Shown: in pieces, positions 61,155-64,000 of the stretch
How the letters are laid out: each line of letters opens with the position of its first letter
Position numbering within the stretch: the stretch's first letter is position 1
Made by a program: the position numbers and the translations under genes
Origin: an uncultured Clostridia bacterium
Lineage (GTDB): Bacteria > Bacillota > Clostridia > Christensenellales > Aristaeellaceae
NCBI GenBank assembly: GCA_944333055.1
Contig: CALVKT010000049.1
Span: 25,992 to 89,991, forward strand
Length of the DNA stretch: 64,000 nucleotides
Direction: 5' to 3'
Notes under the pieces: model-generated
Seen by the model: only the letters and a program-made list of their open reading frames with translations
Databases searched by the model: none
What the model was told of the DNA's origin: nothing

Positions 61155-61721
61155 ATGACCAGGCCGTACACCAGCCGTCTTTTGATCGCCGCCCCGAACG
61201 CCGTCGCCGAGAAGCTGCGAAGCATCCTCGCCGGCGCGCAGATCGCACCGGACGCCGTGCTCTGCACGGGTGCGGAGGCGATGGCCGCGCTGGAGGCGTC
61301 GCACGGGCTGCTGCTCACGTGCTGGCGTCTGCCGGACATGACCGGCCCGGAGCTGGCCAGGCGGGCCGCCGCCGACGGCGTGATGATGATCGTGCCGGGC
61401 GATTACGACCCGCAGGAGCTGGAAGGCGCGGACGTGCTCACGCTGCACAACCCCATCAGCCAGGACGCGCTGATCCAGGCGGTGCGCGCGATGTGCTACT
61501 GCGGCGACCGGATGCAGGCGCTCAAGCAGAAGGCGCAGAAGCTGGAGCGGATGCTTGAGGAGCGCAAGGTGATCGAGCGCGCCAAGGGCCGCCTGATGGA
61601 TCGCCTCCACCTGAGCGAGAGCGAGGCGCATCACCGCATGCAAAAGCGCAGCATGGACACGGGCAGGCGCATCGTCGAGGTGGCGCAGGAGATTCTCGCC
61701 GGCGAGGAGATCGCCAGCTGA
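61155..61721 (+). CDS. ANTAR-domain regulator with degenerate receiver
   Basis: About 188 residues. An N-terminal CheY-like domain lacks the phosphoacceptor: LLLTCWRLPDM has Cys56 where Asp is expected. A coiled coil (QALKQKAQKLERMLEERKVIERAKG) leads into an ANTAR RNA-binding domain (AKGRLMDRLHLSESEAHHRM) that causes antitermination. In Clostridia similar proteins sit by nitrogen-metabolism genes. The better start is the ATG at 61155; the ATG at 61146 abuts GGGAG. Confidence 0.85.
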   Translation: MTRPYTSRLLIAAPNAVAEKLRSILAGAQIAPDAVLCTGAEAMAALEASHGLLLTCWRLPDMTGPELARRAAADGVMMIVPGDYDPQELEGADVLTLHNPISQDALIQAVRAMCYCGDRMQALKQKAQKLERMLEERKVIERAKGRLMDRLHLSESEAHHRMQKRSMDTGRRIVEVAQEILAGEEIAS

Positions 61722-61770
61722 GGTTCATGCAGCCGGCCGCGTCTTTTCGACGGGGCGGCATCCTGTTCCT

Positions 61771-61803
61771 GTGCGCGATGCGCGCGGCCGGAACAGGATC
61801 GCG
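61771..61803. repeat. 3'-end module T, copy 2
   Basis: GTGCGCGATGCGCGCGGCCG then GAACAGGATCGC, within the inverted repeat ATCCTGTTCC/GGAACAGGAT (61760-61799). See 41240-41274 for the other copy. Confidence 0.6.
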
Positions 61804-61859
61804 AAAGCGGCCCCCTTCGCGCATCCCGGTGCATATATTCGCACTTTGTCAAGACACCG

Positions 61860-61888
61860 AAACCTCCGCAACACCTGCGGAGGTTTTT
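61860..61888 (+). terminator. Terminator after the ANTAR gene
   Basis: 11-bp stem AAACCTCCGCA/TGCGGAGGTTT, loop ACACC, T-rich tail; 139 bases after the stop with module T between. Confidence 0.85.
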
Positions 61889-62030
61889 CGCATGGGAAAG
61901 GCGAAGCGCGCGCTGTGGATACCGCCGCATGGCCGTCCGTCCGGCGCTCCGTGCCAGTGGGCGCAAGGCCGTGCAGACCTGAACACGGCCGCCATGGATG
62001 CGTGCCCAAAAGGAATCTGCGCCGCCTGGG

Positions 62031-62059
62031 TTGCGGGGCGGCGGGAGCTGTGCTATCAT
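62031..62059 (+). promoter_or_regulatory. Promoter of the GNAT gene
   Basis: TTGCGG, 17-base spacer, TATCAT. Confidence 0.6.
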
Positions 62060-62093
62060 GGGCGTAGACATGAGGCGGATGGGAGAGATCATC

Positions 62094-62639
62094 GTGCAAT
62101 ACAGGAGCGACATGACGCTCAAAACCGGCGAAACGCTGCTGCTGCGCAGCCTGAACGTACAGGACGCGCGGGAGGCGATCGACGTGTGCGTGGCGACGGC
62201 GGGCGAGACGCCGTTTCTGATGCGCTATGCGGACGAATGGCAGGTAACGCTGGAGAAGGAGCGGGAGATCATCGCGCAAAACGAGACGGCGCCGCGCGCG
62301 CTGATGCTCGGTGCGTTTGTGGCCGGTCGGCTGGTGGGCATCGGCAGCATCGCGCCCGCGCACAACGGGGACCGGGGCCGCCATCGCGCGAATGTGGGCG
62401 TGTGCGTGCGCAAGGCGCACTGGGGCAAGGGCATCGGCACGGCGATGATGCGCGCGCTGATCGACGCGGCGACGCGCGCGTCGTTTGAGCAGCTTGAGCT
62501 GGAAGTGATCGACGGGAACGAGGCCGCGATTCATCTCTATCGCCGTCTGGGGTTTGTGCAGTTTGGCCGCCGCCCGCGGATGGTCAAGTATCGGGACGGC
62601 ACGTATGCCGACGCGCTCCTGATGGCGCTGACCCTGTGA
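62094..62639 (+). CDS. GNAT-family N-acetyltransferase
   Basis: About 181 residues. Acetyl-CoA motif A is VRKAHWGKGIGTAMMRAL (RxxGxG/A), followed by the LELEVIDGNEAAIHLYRRLGF motif of RimI/YhhY-like acetyltransferases. Substrate unknown (small molecule or protein N terminus). The start is uncertain: GTG at 62094 is eight bases from GGGAG; an ATG six codons later and ATGs upstream are also in frame. Confidence 0.85.
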   Translation: MQYRSDMTLKTGETLLLRSLNVQDAREAIDVCVATAGETPFLMRYADEWQVTLEKEREIIAQNETAPRALMLGAFVAGRLVGIGSIAPAHNGDRGRHRANVGVCVRKAHWGKGIGTAMMRALIDAATRASFEQLELEVIDGNEAAIHLYRRLGFVQFGRRPRMVKYRDGTYADALLMALTL

Positions 62640-62795
62640 AAACATCGAACTGCAGGCGCGAAGCGCGCGGCGGCGCCTGACGACTCGGGCGCAGACAATC
62701 GGATAGACGAGGAAAGCACCGATCAGAAGGTCAATGTCATGAAGATAAACTCAAGCACAATATGCAAAGAACCGAAACAGCAGTTTTTCATCCCC
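62640..62795. repeat. Short remnant of the 7 kb repeat centre
   Basis: The segment around 62690-62735 (CAGACAATCGGATAGACG, GAAAGCACCGATC) resembles the centre of the repeat at 7278-7310 (CAGACAACCGAATACACG, GAAAGCACCGACC). No gene is seen. Confidence 0.5.
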
Positions 62796-62824
62796 TTGAC
62801 TGCCGCCGGACGCACGTGTATAAT
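62796..62824 (+). promoter_or_regulatory. Promoter of the secreted SH3-like gene
   Basis: TTGACT, 17-base spacer, TATAAT. Confidence 0.85.
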
Positions 62825-62853
62825 CAAAGTAATTCAACGCGGAGGTGGGAACG

Positions 62854-63456
62854 ATGAAAAGACGGATGTATGCGCTGCTGTTGGCGCTGGCGCTCCTCAT
62901 GCTGCCCGCAGGCGGCGCGGCGCTCAAGCGCACCGGTACGGTTAGCCAGACGCAGGTGAGGAGCAGCCTGTCGGCGCGCGACTACGTGATCAAGTTCGGC
63001 AGGGAACACAAGATGGGCAACAACGACACGTACCCGATCTACTCCGCCCCGTCGCTTGACGCCGTGCGCGGTGCGAACGGCAAGGCGAGCATGCACACCT
63101 CCGGCGGCGGATACAGCGCGGGCTGGAGCGGGGCATGGCTGCTGATGCGCTACGAGAAGAAGGATGGCGGCTACCGCGTCGGCTGGGTGCCCAGGACGGA
63201 GCTGAACATGCGCGGCATCGAGGCGACGCGCAGCGTGAATTTCGCCTACTGGACGGTGACGCTCGATGCGGATTGCGCGCTGACGGACGACCCGCTCATG
63301 GAGAGCGAGATCCTCGCCTATGCCGAAAAGGGCGAGCAGCTCACGTATCTGGCGTTCTATCAGTACAGGGGCGGCAGGGAATACGCCTACGTGCAGGGCG
63401 AGGTGGACGGCCAGCCCATCGGCGGGTTCATCCCGTTTGACGCGATCGCGTGGTGA
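62854..63456 (+). CDS. Secreted SH3-like protein
   Basis: 200 residues with a signal peptide (MKRRMYALLLALALLMLPAGGAA). The mature part has an SH3b-like first half (YPIYSAPSLDAVRGANGKA, RVGWVPRTEL) and a second barrel-like half with VTLDADCALTDDP and YLAFYQYRGGREYAYV. No catalytic motif. It probably binds the wall, as the protein at 14433. GGAGG precedes ATG 62854 by eight bases; the in-frame GTG at 62845 overlaps the ribosome site. Confidence 0.8.
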   Translation: MKRRMYALLLALALLMLPAGGAALKRTGTVSQTQVRSSLSARDYVIKFGREHKMGNNDTYPIYSAPSLDAVRGANGKASMHTSGGGYSAGWSGAWLLMRYEKKDGGYRVGWVPRTELNMRGIEATRSVNFAYWTVTLDADCALTDDPLMESEILAYAEKGEQLTYLAFYQYRGGREYAYVQGEVDGQPIGGFIPFDAIAW

Positions 63457-63499
63457 CGGAGAACGGGGAGGACGCCGGGGCGAAATGCCAGAGACAGGC

Positions 63500-63690
63500 G
63501 ATAGAACGCCGCGAAGCGAACATGTGTCAAGGGGCACGTGGAACTCGCATCGTCGCGCCCGGCAGGGCGCTCCTTGAGATTCCAGGCGCTCAGCCCGCCT
63601 GTTTCCGTCACAGGCGGCGGGCTTCGGTCCTTTGCGGGGTTCGGGGCGGCGCATCGAGCAGGTCCGGGCGGCAGCCCGGATTTCTTTTTC
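63500..63690. repeat. G+C-rich repeat downstream of the SH3-like gene
   Basis: Starts GCCGCGAAGCGAACATGTGTC, contains module R (GAACTCGCATCGTCG with GCGCTCCTTGAG and CCGCCTGTTTCCGTCACAGG) and ends with GGGGTTCGGGGCGGCGC and GGGCGGCAGCCCGG. Confidence 0.85.
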
Positions 63691-63802
63691 TGCTTTTTTG
63701 AGCTATTTTCAAATTTTCGCGGAGTAAAACCGCAAAAACGCGAGAAAACGGGAGGAATCGGGAGTTCGCTTCCGATAATCAAAAAAATCTCAAAAAAATG
63801 GA

Positions 63803-63831
63803 TTGACAACTGCGCGCGCCGGGTGTACAAT
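63803..63831 (+). promoter_or_regulatory. Promoter of rpmG
   Basis: TTGACA, 17-base spacer, TACAAT. Confidence 0.85.
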
Positions 63832-63890
63832 AAGCAGGCATGTTTGGCAGGCATTTTTCGGCCTGCATTTCTGAAAAGGAGGTGTCTTGT

Positions 63891-64000
63891 ATGGCTGCTG
63901 CTGGTGTTCGCGTGAAGATCACGCTGGCCTGCACGGAGTGCAAGCAACGCAATTACAACACGATGAAGAATAAGCGCAACAATCCGGACCGTATCGAAAT
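63891..64000 (+). CDS. rpmG: 50S ribosomal protein L33, 5' part
   Basis: The first 36 residues are visible before the window ends: [20 protein letters not shown] then [25 protein letters not shown] is the zinc-binding start of the C+ (CxxC) type of L33. AAAGGAGGTG precedes the ATG. In Firmicutes this gene usually leads into secE-nusG-rplK, which would lie beyond the window. Confidence 0.95.
   Translation, partial: MAAAGVRVKITLACTECKQRNYNTMKNKRNNPDRIE

Larger units (their letters stand above)
63457..63890. other. Intergenic region: repeat modules, A+T-rich tail, promoter
   Basis: 434 bases. Repeat modules occupy about 63500-63690; then an A+T-rich stretch of unclear role; then the rpmG promoter. 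No gene is supported. Confidence 0.6.

Overview
The window comes from the chromosome of a G+C-rich anaerobic Firmicute, most likely a gut member of the class Clostridia. The evidence is a clostridial gene set (N-terminal-rubredoxin rubrerythrin, C_GCAxxG_C_C protein, DUF1858, DUF951 and DUF3343 proteins, the cmk-plsC-ispH-rpsA cluster, the Firmicutes-specific rplU-prp-rpmA operon with a Prp-cleavable L27), a YtvI-type sporulation membrane protein, strong AGGAGG ribosome sites and near-consensus sigma-A promoters with 17-bp spacers. The high G+C with GCG/CTG-rich codons recalls Christensenellales-like lineages, but that placement is an inference. No tRNA, rRNA, CRISPR array, prophage or transposase gene was recognised; most of the window is core or housekeeping.

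Layout. 1-4008: three consecutive antiporter-like membrane subunits of a complex I-like, Mrp or membrane-hydrogenase operon. 4287-8583: an M20 amidohydrolase, a MATE exporter and a P-loop ATPase. 8709-18484: a secreted Thr-Pro-repeat protein, a small ATPase, threonine synthase, a metallo-beta-lactamase-fold protein, an SH3-like protein, an ArsR-type regulator, an aminotransferase and an aldo/keto reductase. 19104-24052: uvrB-uvrA. 24460-35173: BioY, 5-formyl-THF cyclo-ligase, alanine racemase, a YkvI-like protein, an M1-peptidase-like protein without zinc ligands, a PHP phosphatase, a divergent amino-acid kinase, RlmH, a CPBP protease and a glycosyltransferase-GtrA fusion. 35378-39401: an mglBAC sugar ABC operon with an extra small membrane protein. 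39419-42012: Fur-box-controlled rubrerythrin, a Fur-family regulator, a YhhN protein and PduL. 42638-45329: an SDR, YtvI and a small membrane protein. 45599-51525: cmk, plsC, ispH, rpsA, ftsH and DUF1294. 51803-56989: CarD-like regulator, DUF1858, a small (p)ppGpp synthetase, lepB, deoC and rplU-prp-rpmA. 57188-64000: HXXEE protein, nth, DUF3343 and a cysteine-desulfurase-like enzyme head to head, an ANTAR regulator, a GNAT enzyme, a secreted SH3-like protein and the start of rpmG.

The most unusual feature is a family of modular, hairpin-rich G+C-rich repeats that fills nearly all long intergenic gaps (7078-7509, 18560-19100, 31660-31920, 42062-42600, 51575-51800, 58400-58745, 63500-63690, with degenerate remnants elsewhere). 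The modules tend to begin within a few bases to tens of bases of a stop codon, are reshuffled and inverted between loci, and several times lie between a stop codon and a terminator-like hairpin. They look like 3'-end-associated REP- or MITE-like elements. I saw no classical gene-cassette defence or biosynthetic system.

Most starts were chosen from ribosome-binding-site spacing. In several genes an ATG abuts or overlaps the Shine-Dalgarno sequence and the better-spaced start is a TTG, GTG or ATG six to nine bases further on.
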